DNA from: Capillidium heterosporum
Lineage: Eukaryota; Entomophthoromycota; Entomophthoromycetes; Entomophthorales; Capillidiaceae
Assembly: GCA_016630905.1 (NCBI GenBank)
Contig: WBMQ01000010.1
Coordinates: 248,001 to 312,000, forward strand
DNA: 64,000 nt
Direction: 5' to 3'
A model generated the notes under the pieces. The model was not told the origin of the DNA, made no database searches, and saw nothing but the letters and a program-made list of their open reading frames with translations. Within the stretch, counting starts at the first letter, position 1. Every line of letters starts with the position of its first letter. Below, one piece after another: positions 1 to 13,467 of this stretch. Both the position numbers and the translations under genes were made by a program.

Positions 1-1080
1 TTTAGACTAGATCAGCTAGCTTTTGTTCAAAGCTCATTAAAACCGTCTATCTAATTTTTATGTGGTAGATTTATATAAAAGGTAACCAGATTTTTAGCTT
101 GGATCTCATAAAATTTGAATTCATATATGAAACTACTATATCTGGTATATTGGAGGCAAACAGTCAAAGATCTACCTGACTTTCTCAGTATACAAATTGC
201 TTTTGACCTTGCTAATTACAATATAAGCTACAGTAGTTCCAACGTAGTTTATAGAAAAAGCTATATTCAACTTTAAAGATGCAGTTTGAAATGAATATAT
301 AGGTTATTAAGCAGATTGTCAAACAGCTAAAGGTAGATAGACTTATATTGGGAGCCATAATCGAATGCGTACCAATCTCTCCTTTGTAGTTTGTTTTGGC
401 AATTTCAATAATTCTAAGCAGCCCCTTGAAGGTTCTAGCTCGATGTTGAGGACGGATACTAAAGTTAAAATGAAGAGTTTACAATACTTGTGTATTGTCC
501 GTCTTGACTCTTTTTCCATATAAAAGCCTGTCAAAACTTTTTAAGCTTTTGCAGTTGGTTTTGAAAACTTCAATCAGGTCTGCATCCTGAGATCGATATC
601 TTTAACAGTTATGGCAAAGGTTGATGACTTCGAAAACCCTCTTCAGTTATGGAGAAATATAGATGGATGTTTAAACAAAATATATTTGTGCAAAGTTACA
701 CTAGGTATATCAAGTAAGTGCATTTAGAAACTTATAGTAACAAATACTACTCGGATCAGAAATAATAAAAATATTACATTATAAATTTATAATGTAAAGT
801 GCCCTTTAATTCTGATCCGAGTAACTATGATAAACATCTAATAAATAAAGACTCAAATTTCCATATTTACTGTGCCTTAGTTTTAGAATACATTAAGATA
901 CAGGACATTTAATTTGGAATTGTTTCGAACTTTTCTTCTTACTTGATATAAATTATGACGTAGTATATTGAAGAGATGGTCACATCTGATTGATCCAAAT
1001 TATTCCTTCAAAAGTCAACTTCTAACACGACACTGGAATTAGCCCAAACGTCGTTTCCACCATAACCTTCAACCCAAAAT
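1..1080. other. AT-rich spacer left of DAD1
   Basis: No convincing gene is seen. A 57-codon reading frame on the minus strand (ATG near 519) has no recognisable features. The only structure that stands out is the nested palindrome at 748-823, listed separately. Confidence 0.6.
748..823. repeat. nested inverted repeat (14-bp arms around a 24-bp palindrome)
   Basis: The arm TACTCGGATCAGAA at 748-761 is exactly complementary to TTCTGATCCGAGTA at 810-823. Between them lies a second perfect palindrome at 774-797 (TTACATTATAAA followed by its complement), flanked by two 12-nt unpaired segments. The whole unit could form a cruciform in DNA or a long hairpin in RNA. It is not next to a gene end that would make it a simple terminator. 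It may be a small palindromic element; no function can be assigned. Confidence 0.85.
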
Positions 1081-1088
1081 CTATAAAA
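1081..1088 (+). promoter_or_regulatory. possible TATA box of DAD1
   Basis: CTATAAAA lies only about 22 bp before the DAD1 start codon. It matches the TATA motif seen before other genes here, but the spacing is shorter than the 35-50 bp found elsewhere, so it may instead lie in the leader. Confidence 0.3.
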
Positions 1089-1109
1089 ACTTCCAACTAA
1101 AATATCAAC

Positions 1110-1584
1110 ATGAGTTCCACTGACACCACCAACATAGTCACTCTTACCACCCAAGCTTTCAACTCTTACCTCGACAAAACCCCTCAAAACTTGAAGTTGA
1201 TCGACACCTACCTAGCCTTCATCTTAGCTACTGGTATCTTACAATTTATATATGTCTGCCTAGTAGGAACTTTCCCTTACAACGCCTTCTTGGCTGGTTT
1301 TATAAGTACGGTTGGGTCTTTTGTATTAGTTGGTAAGCACTATTTTAAAATTTTATAAATGAAGTTAATGAATTTTTTTAATGTAAAGTCAATTTGCGAA
1401 TTCAGACCAACGTAAGTTATAGTAAATCTACCTTTGAGATAAGCCCCAATCGGTAAGTTTTTATTTGTTGTTTCTATTCAAGTATTTATGTGATTACTTC
1501 TTTTTTGGTATGTGTAGGGCTTTTGTAGAGTACGCCTTCTGCCAGATTATCCTGCTATTCTTGATTGCCAACTTCCTAGGCTAA
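1110..1584 (+). CDS. OST2: oligosaccharyltransferase subunit DAD1/Ost2
   Basis: Small integral ER-membrane subunit of the oligosaccharyltransferase complex that N-glycosylates nascent proteins in the ER lumen. Three exons (1110-1332, 1389-1452, 1518-1584) join in frame to a 117-residue protein, close to the family's usual 113-130. Visible hallmarks are LKLIDTYLAFILATGILQF near the N terminus, the LVGTFPYNAFLAGFISTVGSF hydrophobic block split below 20 residues here as LVGTFPYNAF and AGFISTVGSF, the LRIQTN segment after intron 1, and the C-terminal FLIANFLG that ends exactly at the stop, as in the family. Three membrane segments are evident. An AATAAA lies about 45 bp past the stop. The identification is firm; the intron joins are inferred from family alignment. 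Confidence 0.93.
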
Positions 1585-1875
1585 GATTGAAACTTTATGA
1601 TTCCAAGCTCCTACTTTCAAAACTACCAATAAAGATTAAGGGTATATATTTCGATATAGATGTTTATCTTTAACCATTCACATTTTGACTGGCATATATT
1701 TACATGGAATACAATGGAGCTTTTCAATATGCAAAGTGGTATATAGTTCTATTTGATAGAAATGTAAATAACTTTTCAAATCGATTTTTAAACTATATAC
1801 CTATATATAGTATATCCGATACAACTGCAGCTTTACTTCCATATAAAACTCAATGAACTTTAATTACAGACACTA

Positions 1876-4182
1876 TTATTTGAAATTCAAGAATCGATTC
1901 AGCCCAAAAGTTTTACCGGGTACATTTGGTTGTTGCGATGTTCCATTGTAGTTGATGGTTGGCGAACTAGGGGTCTCCACCCTTGCCAGTCCTTCTACGC
2001 CACTATCTTGACCCGGTACCTGGGGCAAAGGGTTCCGCTGTCCAGCCACCGACTTCCTGTGATCTCCCTTCAGTAAGGTACCTTTAGCCGACAATACTTT
2101 GAGATCCTCAATAAAGCTAGAAGGTGTAAGTAAGTTGGTAGTACCAACTACGACGTCCCGTTTCATAACTTTAACCACTTCGTAGATGGAGCGGACTTCA
2201 CTTAGAGATAGGCCTCCAGCTACAAATATTAAAATTCGGCCTCCAATCGACTTGGTAGTTACAGTGGTACTGGGCTCAGAACCATGTACCTGGTCTTTCT
2301 TCTGCCAGTTAGGACGATTGACACGCAGGGAAGCTATGGGATTGCGAATGAGTTTGGCGGCATCCTGGTCGACGAAGGGGAACTCTTCGGCAGTAATTGT
2401 CTTGGTCACCTGCATCATGAGGATCTTCTTGAGCTGGGGAACATACCTTGACAGTGCGTAGGGGTTCTCCTCCTCTTGGCCACTTATGGGTTTCTTGGAC
2501 TTGCGGAAAGGGTTGCTGAACTTGGTACTCTCCTTGGGCTTGACCTACAAAAAGAGTAAGCTTTTGAATTGATATAAAGTAGTTACCAGTGGTCGATTGG
2601 AGGCTAAGTAGGTTAGGTTGGTGATAGCAACTTTATCGGCTTCCGAAATCCCGGCGTGGGATTCCAATCTCCTACGGTCGTAAAAGTTACTGGAACTACC
2701 CACTATCGTTGCCAGTAGTAGCAGCAGTCGCAGTTTATCATCGACACTGACTTGTCTATCAGTCAATAACGGTGCTAGATCGGTCAGAATCTGGTTCGGT
2801 TTGACGGGGAGTCCATCGGCCGTTACTTGACATACCAGGTTCTGCTGCAAATCGAGTAAGGCCTCAGCCGACGGCTCCTTGAGTTTTTCGAGGCACCGGG
2901 TAGCCAACTCCATGTGAGCTGAGTATACTTTAGACAGATTCTGTAGTTCGGGTACCGAAGCTACAATATCTCGCATGCCTTGTAGCGAAGCTTGGCCCTT
3001 CTGGAGCTGACTTAGTGCAGCTGGGTTGTTCCCCACCGCTGACTTAAATTGCTGAACAAGCTCGGGTACCAAATCAGCGATGTGCATGTGACGTAGATTG
3101 GTCCAGATGCCATCGCTCTCGTCGAGGTTGATGGGTTCTTCAATCTCTTGACCCAATCCGTTGATGAACGTATGCCTTTAAATTTCAAAGTTAGTTTTAT
3201 ATTTGGATGGAGCGGCTAAATAGTACTCGTAGATTTTATGCTCTTTGAGGCCAACCACATCTTCCACTAACGCTTGGTAGGTAAGTTCGTGGAGTAGGGG
3301 AGCTGCCAAATCGACTGACCGGTCTAGAACTAGCAATATACTTTTGCTCTTACTGCCATTTCCTTCTCCCTAGTCTCAATTAGTACTGGATGTCTAGTTT
3401 AAGCTTACAAAGTCGGGATTTGCACTTAGGTAGTTGTCGAAGCCGATCCTGCAATTTTTCAGCTATTAGACGGGGGTTGTGTAGCCCTGAATCCAGGGCT
3501 TGATATCTAATAACTGGAATCTCATTTAAGCTTAGACATAGTGCCATAAGCTAAAATTTCAAGACATAAATAAATTGAATAAGTTTAAAAATTACTTTGT
3601 CAGTTATAAGTTGAATTTCTTTACTCGAAGTAGTAGCAGTTGCCGAATACAGGTTGGATAAACTGTCCTTATGGTTGAAGGTAAAAACCCTACTTTCGAA
3701 TGGAAAGTAGGAGATATTTAGGACTTGGATACGAACCTTTTGAGCTACACTAGATAGAGCTGAGCTAGTTTCATCATCGGGTTGGGAGGTTAGTAGGAGG
3801 TGTCCTCCCTTGTACTTGTTATTCACTATTAGGTCTTGACTGACTAGTTCAATGTTGCCGACCGAAGGTTTTATAAAGTAGAGGCAAACTAGGCTGGTGT
3901 TGTTGGCTCGCTTCGAAGTGAGGTCTTCGATAGCTAAATTGGTTTAATTTTGATATTTTGAATATATGTTCTTACTAGTCACATTTTCGGATAGTAGGTC
4001 AAAGGGTTGACATACTGAATCAAAGATCTTTCTGGTGAAGGTGTCCATAACTACTACCTTCCAGCTGTCGTCATTTTGGTTGATGTTTTTAACGGTGTCG
4101 ATGAATTCTAAATATTAAAGTTTAAAAATTAGCCTATCTAATTTAATTTACTTGATCTAACTAACTTGATCAGGGAAACCAT
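1876..4182 (-). CDS. SEC1: Sec1/Munc18-family protein
   Basis: SM-family regulator of SNARE assembly in vesicle fusion, probably the exocytic Sec1 type, acting with syntaxin at the plasma membrane. Seven exons on the minus strand (4182-4152, 4107-3976, 3933-3596, 3550-3410, about 3366-3227, 3175-2587, 2544-1876) give about 679 residues, a normal SM length. Family blocks include WKVVVMDTFTRKIF, LNISYFPFESRVF, ILLVLDRSVDLAAPLLHELT, WTNLRHMHIADLV, and the C-terminal ILIFVAGGLSLSEVRSIYEV. The start at 4182 gives MVSLIKLVRSKFID, a typical N-terminal peptide. The intron between 3409 and 3367 only works with an unusual GAG acceptor; with the better CTAG acceptor one base too many remains in an AAAA run. 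Other SM proteins (Vps45, Sly1) are less likely. Confidence 0.88.
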
Positions 4183-4898
4183 CTTGAACCTTCTCCTGTT
4201 TAATGCCGGATGTTTGTAGTTGAGCTGTTGGTCTTGAGATTTGAGGTGCTATTTTTCCTTTCTTCTGTTGAACAAAGCTCCAAACTAGAAAGTTGCGTCA
4301 AAGATCCACTCTGATTAATCTCAAATCCATCACTTGAAAGTAACTGAACTTTCAGCCAACCGTTTGCTTTCATTGAATCCTTTGTGCTATAAAATCCATA
4401 ATATAGAGAGCTCATTAATTCCAAACTAAACAAGGGCAAAGTAGGTTTGATTTTCATCCATTCAAGAAGCTAAGTTTAGGATCAGCCAAGAACCTTGACT
4501 TTAATAAGTGCTGAGATGCACGAAGCTTACGTTAGTATAGTCAAGTACCAAGGATCAGTATCTAGTTGTAAAATAAAGCCAGTATTGAATTAGCTTTAAA
4601 CGGTACTGCTATAGATATCGATCTTAATTATACATTTTATTTTAATATGCTCGATATAACTATAAAAACCAATGGGAAGCTAAAAACTATAGGTAATCAA
4701 GAACATAGCCCAGTCCTGTATCTAACTATACTATTCCAGTAAACATACTCTAAAACTTTTATCAAATATCAATATGTATATAACATAAACAGCTAATAAA
4801 AACTCAAAAATTAAAACAGAAGTTAAATTTAATATCAACGGCCCCATCCCCAAGAAAGAATTCCCTTACAAAATGAGAAGACTACAACTAAGTTTAAA

Positions 4899-7200
<2,302 letters not shown>

Positions 7201-8007
7201 ATTGTGTGTATTTAAGCAGTTAAAGAAGTTGAAAACTAGTTATAGATGTAGAAGGTTAGTTTGCTTCTGTCTTGATCAGATGTATTCAGGTGTACCTTTT
7301 AAAAGTTAAATTGGTAGGAATCTAAAGATAACTTTTCGTGTAAATAGATACGTATATTCTGAGTTAAATTTACCCTACCCTCCATTGGACTAATCTGAGC
7401 CAATCAAATGGCCTATATTCTGAAATGATAACTGTTATGTTCAAGATTAACTGAGATATTTAGGCGAAATTCAGGACTTTGAAAATAAATACAAAGCGTA
7501 AATTGGCAAACAATTTCGAACAGTTAGTAAGAAGTTTGGATTTGAATTGTAAAAGCTTCAATCCAGATACTGACGTAAGATTCCAGGACCTGAATAATTT
7601 AGGTTGTTTATTTTGCCACAAAGTACAGCCGCTTCAAAGAGTCCAAGGTACAAGTGCTTGATAGAAGGCTATCGTTGTAGTAGACATCTTACAGAGTGGA
7701 TAGGTGTAAATACAAAACGATCAGGGTATAATACTATCACTCAATGTGTTTTATAATGAAGATATATGGAACGCTTTTTCATATTGGGTTTATTATGGTA
7801 TTTTCACCACAATTTTACTTATGAAATGCAGGAGCAGATGCAAATATAGTCGATATAAACATTCGTAAAGATATAGAAATTTTAATGTTAAAAGACTAAA
7901 ATGGACTATAAGTGCTAAATTCACTAGTACTACTTATCTAAAAGTATATTTGAGCACAGTCCATACAGTTCTAGTGAACAGTATCGAAAGAATATAGCAA
8001 AATTCGA
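7201..8007. other. spacer between VMA1 and the 8-kb orphan
   Basis: AT-rich. A 60-codon plus-strand frame at 7479-7661 has no features and no promoter motif. Nothing else is seen. Confidence 0.5.
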
Positions 8008-8355
8008 TCAGTGGAATGTAGGTTCATCAAAACCGTCATAACTGTACTGCAACTGATTCATATAACGAGAATTATTATACCCGGATAGCCATTTAGCAGT
8101 TAACGCTATGCTCCATTGATTTTTTGCTTTGTTTTCTAGATTACTCTGTAAAGCTTCGTCTCTAATCGCTTTGACAGCATTATAACCTTTGAGGATCGAA
8201 TGTCTAGTGTTGGTTGGATTATTCAAAGGACTTAGGTTGGGACGTCTTTGTAACTTTCTTTCAGATCTATGGAAAAATTCGATCTTAACTTTGGGTTCAC
8301 CGGATATTGGGACACAGTCTTCAACTTCCATTTCGAAGTTACGATAGAATTGCAT
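8008..8355 (-). CDS. hypothetical protein, 115 residues
   Basis: An uninterrupted reading frame that begins with a true ATG (MQFYRNFEMEVEDCVP) and has a TATA box 36 bp upstream, the same spacing as the trypsin genes in this window, which is the main reason to believe it. The protein is basic in the middle (RSERKLQRRPN), has no signal peptide or membrane segment, and no family is recognised. Base composition is slightly richer in GC than the surrounding spacer. It could be a lineage-specific gene or a fragment. Confidence 0.5.
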   Translation of the reverse strand: MQFYRNFEMEVEDCVPISGEPKVKIEFFHRSERKLQRRPNLSPLNNPTNTRHSILKGYNAVKAIRDEALQSNLENKAKNQWSIALTAKWLSGYNNSRYMNQLQYSYDGFDEPTFH

Positions 8356-8390
8356 GTTGGTTATAAGTTGAGAGGGTGATGTTGAGGACT

Positions 8391-8398
8391 CTTTTATA
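8391..8398 (-). promoter_or_regulatory. TATA box of the 8-kb orphan gene
   Basis: Read on the minus strand, TATAAAAG lies 36 bp before the ATG at 8355. Confidence 0.45.
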
Positions 8399-9839
8399 GT
8401 TTGTTGGAGAGATATCAGATGTAAGTAGGTATATTATACCAATAGCTTAATTGAAGTTTACTTAGAGATACAAAGGCAGCCATTACAACGTACAATTGTT
8501 TTAAGCCTTCATCTCTAACTTTTGAACTAAAATAAAATGGTATATAAAGAGGCTAACAAAGTAATATAAACACAATTATGGATTATAAAGTGGTTTGTGT
8601 CGCAATTTAGTAATTTATCCCTTTATTTTAAAAGTTTTTATGAATAATGTAATGACAAAGTACTATAGCCTAATCCTATAAAACATATATTTAATAAAGT
8701 CGTGAGAAAATAGACTATAGCTTATTACTATCTGGCTGATTTATACTTTTATATGACGAGTTTTTGATTACTATTTATGACAAGCCTCGAAAAGTTGGAA
8801 TTCCACAACTATCTTTGTATGTGGCGATACTTTTGATAGCTATAAATGAAATGTTTTATTAATGTAGTGGTTTTGTGGGGTAGGGATCATTAGTATAGTT
8901 ATATAGCTTGGGAGCTATAGTCACATATTTACCTCTGCATGGTATATCAGTCGATTTGAATGACTTTGGTTACATTAAAGAGGATGTCCCTTTTACTAAT
9001 AGTGTCCTTGTGACGAGAGAGAAAAAACTTTTCAATATTGAATTATATACATTATTCTTATTTATATAGGTAAGTAAAACCTTTCTCTAACAATCTTATT
9101 TGTAGTATATTCAATCCATTACCTGTATCCATCTTTAACTCTTCTAGCAATGCATTGTTTACTATGCTGAATATCAATATAATGTAGTCTTTATATTCCA
9201 GAAAGTTCAAATTGTATATATTATATATGAAAATATAACTATAATATACTTTAATTGGAAATACTATCTATTTTTATTATATAGTGAAACAATTATGTTA
9301 TTGGTTTTAGGAGAACGTATTATATTTTGCAAACTATATCCCATTATTATAAAAGTAGCAAGTTGATTAGATTAGCTACTAATTATCCATTAAACTGATT
9401 CAGCTCAAAGATTCATCCAATAACTGTCGCTGTAGCGCTATTCAAACGTTTTAATTTGGGAATATAGCATGCGGATAAACTCATGTATTTCCGAAAAAAC
9501 GTTTTCTAAAGCAAATTAAATATAATTACTTTCTCATATATTCTTAATTTTTTGACTATTTATCCATCTTATCTTGAGCTACAGTAAATTGCGAAGCCAA
9601 TGCTTATCATAGTTATAATATAATACGTAAGCCAATCATTTTAGGATGCAAATTTTTTGCAAGAGGTTGACTTAGAAACTTTGTGAATTTGCGATTCCAC
9701 TCAAACTACTGTCCAATGAAATTAGCTTATCTGTGGTATTTTCTAGAAACTTCCTTTAGAGACAGTAGATATGCAAAATTGAAGCTAAATTCCCAGCTTC
9801 TCAAACTAGAATTTACCTTTTCAACTCGATCACCTAAGA
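8399..9839. other. AT-rich spacer
   Basis: About 1.4 kb without a supportable gene. A short plus-strand frame at 9683-9874 runs into the importin start in another frame and looks accidental. Confidence 0.55.
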
Positions 9840-11555
9840 ATGGACGGCAAGCCAAATCGCCAAGATGCCTTTAACAAAAGTGCTGATAAACTGAGCAAAG
9901 ATGAGATCAGAAATCGTTCTAGAGACAATCAGATCCAGCTACGTCGTCAGAAACGTGAGGAGAACTTGTTGAAGAAACGTTCAGTTAATGCCAACGGCTC
10001 TTCGTCGGAGAGTGAGAGTGAAGAGGAACAGTTGCACAACATCGACTTTGAGGTAATTTATTTATAAGTTAAAGACTAAGTTGAGTTTAGTTGATCAACA
10101 AACTGTACTCCAACGAATTGGACGTCGTCCTAGATGCCACGACCAGCTTCCGTAAGCTTCTATCCAAGGAAAAAAACCCGCCCATCGAAGATGTCATCAA
10201 TGCTGGTGTCGTGCCACGTTTCGTACAGCTTTTAGAGATCGACCACAGTCTCATTCAGGTACTTTGTAGCGGTTAACTTGAGCTAATTTCCAGTTCGAAT
10301 CTGCCTGGGCTTTAACAAACATCGCCTCGGGAACTTCCGAACAAACCGCTGTAGTTATGGAAGCCGGTGCTGTACCCATTTTTGTCAGCCTCCTCAACAG
10401 CCCAGTTCCCGATGTACGTGAGCAAGCTGTATGGGCACTCGGAAACATCTCGGGTGATTCTCCCGCTTGCCGTGACTTTGTCTTGCGTTCAGGTGCCTTA
10501 CAGCCTTTGATCAACATCTTTGAGCAAGACAACAAACTCACTATGCTTCGTAACGCTGCCTGGACCTTATCCAACTTCTGCCGTGGCAAGAACCCTGCTC
10601 CTGCTTGGGATATGGTACGTAATACTATAAGCCTCATAAGCTAACATCATATTAGATCCAGCCTGCCATTGACGCCCTTGCCAAGCTTGTATACTCCTCT
10701 GATGTCGAGATTGTCACCGATGCTTGCTGGGGTTTATCTTACCTTACCGATGGCAGCAACGACAAGATTCAGCGCGTTATTGAAACCGGCATCACCCGCC
10801 GCTTAGTTGAGCTTTTGGAGTAACAATTCAATACATATATAGCAAACTAACTTATTTATAGACAAGATTCCCCCAACCTCCAAACTCCTGCCCTTCGCTC
10901 CATTGGCAACATCGTTACCGGTGATGACACTCAGACCCAAGTTGTTATTAACTGCGGCGCCCTCTCGGCCTTACGCGGGCTCCTCAGTAGCAAGAAAGAA
11001 GGGCTCCGTAAGGAAGCCTGTTGGACCATCTCTAACATCACTGCCGGGAACATCAATCAGGTCAAGGCTGTTATCGAAGCCGACATCATCCCAACTTTGG
11101 CTGAGATTCTCATGCGCAGTGACTTTAAAACTCAGAAGGAAGCCTGCTGGGCCATCTCCAACGCTACGACCTGTCTCGTCAACAAGCCCGACCTCATGAG
11201 CGCAATGGTCGAGATGGGATGTATTCCACCCCTGGTCGAGATCCTCACCTGCTCTGACGCCAAGATCCTCCAAGTTGCCCTCGACGGCCTCGAGAACATC
11301 CTCAAAGTTGGAGACGTCATGAAATCCCAGATCGGCTACAACCCTTACTTCTCCATCTTTGAAGAGGCCCGCGGTATTGACCGTCTCAACGATTTGCAAC
11401 TGCACGGCTCCCAGGAAGTCTTCCAGAAGGCGTACTCTCTAATCGAGACCTACCTCAACAACGACTTGATGGACGAGACTGGTATGGACGCTGAAGTTGA
11501 CGAAACCGGGCAGCTGACTTTTGGTGAAGAGAACCAGAACGGCTTCCGCTTCTAA
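9840..11555 (+). CDS. SRP1: importin subunit alpha (karyopherin alpha)
   Basis: Adaptor that binds classical nuclear localisation signals and, through its N-terminal IBB domain, importin beta, for nuclear import. Five exons (9840-10052, 10091-10258, 10294-10614, 10656-10819, 10862-11555) join to 519 residues, close to the usual 525-545. The N terminus has the basic IBB stretch ([29 protein letters not shown]), an acidic serine run ([11 protein letters not shown]), then about ten armadillo repeats with the NLS-binding Trp-Asn pattern ([47 protein letters not shown]). The acidic tail ends in ENQNGFRF. All joins are in frame. Confidence 0.96.
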
Positions 11556-13390
11556 GTCTCCTAACGCTCTGCTACTTACAAGCCGTCTAGTCTAGCACTT
11601 GGCCTCTCTCTTTTGCCACGCTGCTCTAACATTTCTTTATATTTGTCAACCTACAAAATGTACCCCCCTGGAACTGGTGCTTATGTCTAATCTATATGCC
11701 GCTCCCTCTCTTTTAAAATCTATGGTAGTTTGCTTCTTGCTACCAGCGTCAAAATTACTTTCCCTACCCCAACTTCTAACTCTTTCTAACCCGTTTGTTT
11801 GTCTTTGCTCCTTTTTTAAGCGTACGCTTTACGCCGAAAGTATTTTAATGAGGTTGGTATGCATATATCTGCCTTTTTTGTTTTTATAGTGTACTGTACT
11901 ACGGTATATAAGTTTTCTTAGGTCTTTCCCCTCCTCCATTCTATTAAACTCATCCGCCCCGCTACAATAAAATTTAGTGCCTAAATGACTTATTTCTTGG
12001 ATACCTTTTTTGTTTTTGCATTCAAGATATGTGATGAGATGGTATAAAGTACCTATAAGTGAAGATGTACTTGACATCGATCTATGTAGGAGTGTGGTTG
12101 CTATATATTGATTACCTTTATCTCCAGTTCCATATGTCTATTTAAAAAGTAGTTTGATGATGATCACCAAAGTCCAGGTGCAGATAAAAAAGCACCTTTC
12201 TTATCTTCAAGCATCGGCTTATCTATTGTAACACTATTATATCTCTAGTAAAGTGATAGTACCTTTGGCTTGTAAAGCTTTCACCGACACTTGATTAGTC
12301 TATATAAACTGGATGCTTACATCAGAACCCTTCCCAAGATGGGTAATATTATATTTCGGTTTTCATTACCATGCTGTGGGAAGTTATTCTCTAAGCCTAA
12401 ACCTCTACCGCTCTACCAATCGGCACCAATTTTTTACGTAATACGGACACTAACTTCGATTTGCAGTTGAAATGATTAGCAGAAAATCTCATATTTAGAG
12501 GAGGATACGTACTATCGGGCCAATGTTAATCCACACATACCTACTAAGCTAAAAATCCATATAGGGGTTAACTCCGGATGGTGTAGTAAAGGGTTGCTGG
12601 GAACTTGTAAGTTTGCAGTCGATCAATAGGCTCAGATACCAGCATATAGCTACCTTTTAAATGAGTAGAGATACAGTGACAGATCTTTAATTGGATTTAT
12701 TCCTAAAATTCGGAAGAAAATTTAAAGGATGTGGAAAACCACATAAATCTGTCTAAATATATTCTCTATCCAAGGGAACAAAGTATGTGTATTTAGCTAG
12801 TTTAGGCACCTAGTTATCATGAAGGTAGTTGAAGATGTACATCTACTGCAAAAGCACCCTCATTGTAGTATGTTGTAATGCAAATAATTATATTAGGAGC
12901 TGAATTTCAATCAAATAGCGTTGTATATTGTGTTGCTTGATTCACCAATATGTATAAGATATAAAAGGCGAACACCACTCAAATATTGCTCCACTTCTAA
13001 AAGTCGGGTAAAGTGCTTGTGATGTTTTTGAATAGCTGGGGAAATTTTGTTTGCAATTTGTATACTTTTCATTACAAACTCAAGAAAAGTTGGTTTGTAA
13101 AAGTCCTATTTTCACGCTAATATGTTATAGAACAAGAGCCAAAATCTGGCGGTGTTGAAGTTCAAGAATACGAAATGGTTACCCCCTGTCTCGGATCCTG
13201 TTGCCATCCTCACCTGATTCAAATTAATTAGGCAACATTTCTCAGATTACAACTACAAGTCGGAATGTTTACCAATCATTTGATTTAAAAAGAAGGCTAT
13301 GGAAACTTCATCCTAAATTTCTGTAGGTCAACTTGATCAGAAGCTGGAATTTTTTAAACTCAAGTGCAAAAATAGATTCCCTAATTTTTG
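11556..13390. other. 3' UTR of importin alpha and intergenic spacer
   Basis: The first 300 bp are CT-rich and look like the importin 3' UTR; the frames found there and at 11829-12077 have no support. The rest is AT-rich with no recognisable gene or RNA. Confidence 0.55.
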
Positions 13391-13398
13391 TATAAAAT
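13391..13398 (+). promoter_or_regulatory. possible TATA box of the acyl-CoA synthetase gene
   Basis: TATAAAAT lies about 70 bp before the start codon at 13468. Confidence 0.35.
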
Positions 13399-13467
13399 GG
13401 CCTTTTTATCTAGAAAAGCCTTTTAACTCGAGAAATCGCACCAAGCTAATTATACTAACAAGTCAAT

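Noticed and set aside
4200-4457. 85-codon minus-strand ORF just upstream of SEC1
   Set aside because: No family features and it lies in the leader or promoter region; the SEC1 N terminus starts at 4182 with a family-like peptide.
11599-11889. 96-codon ORF downstream of importin alpha
   Set aside because: Lies in the CT-rich probable 3' UTR, with no recognisable domain.
12396-12430. tRNA-like fragment on the minus strand (GGTGCCGATTGGTAGAGCGG)
   Set aside because: Resembles a tRNA D-arm, but there is no B box, anticodon arm or acceptor pairing.
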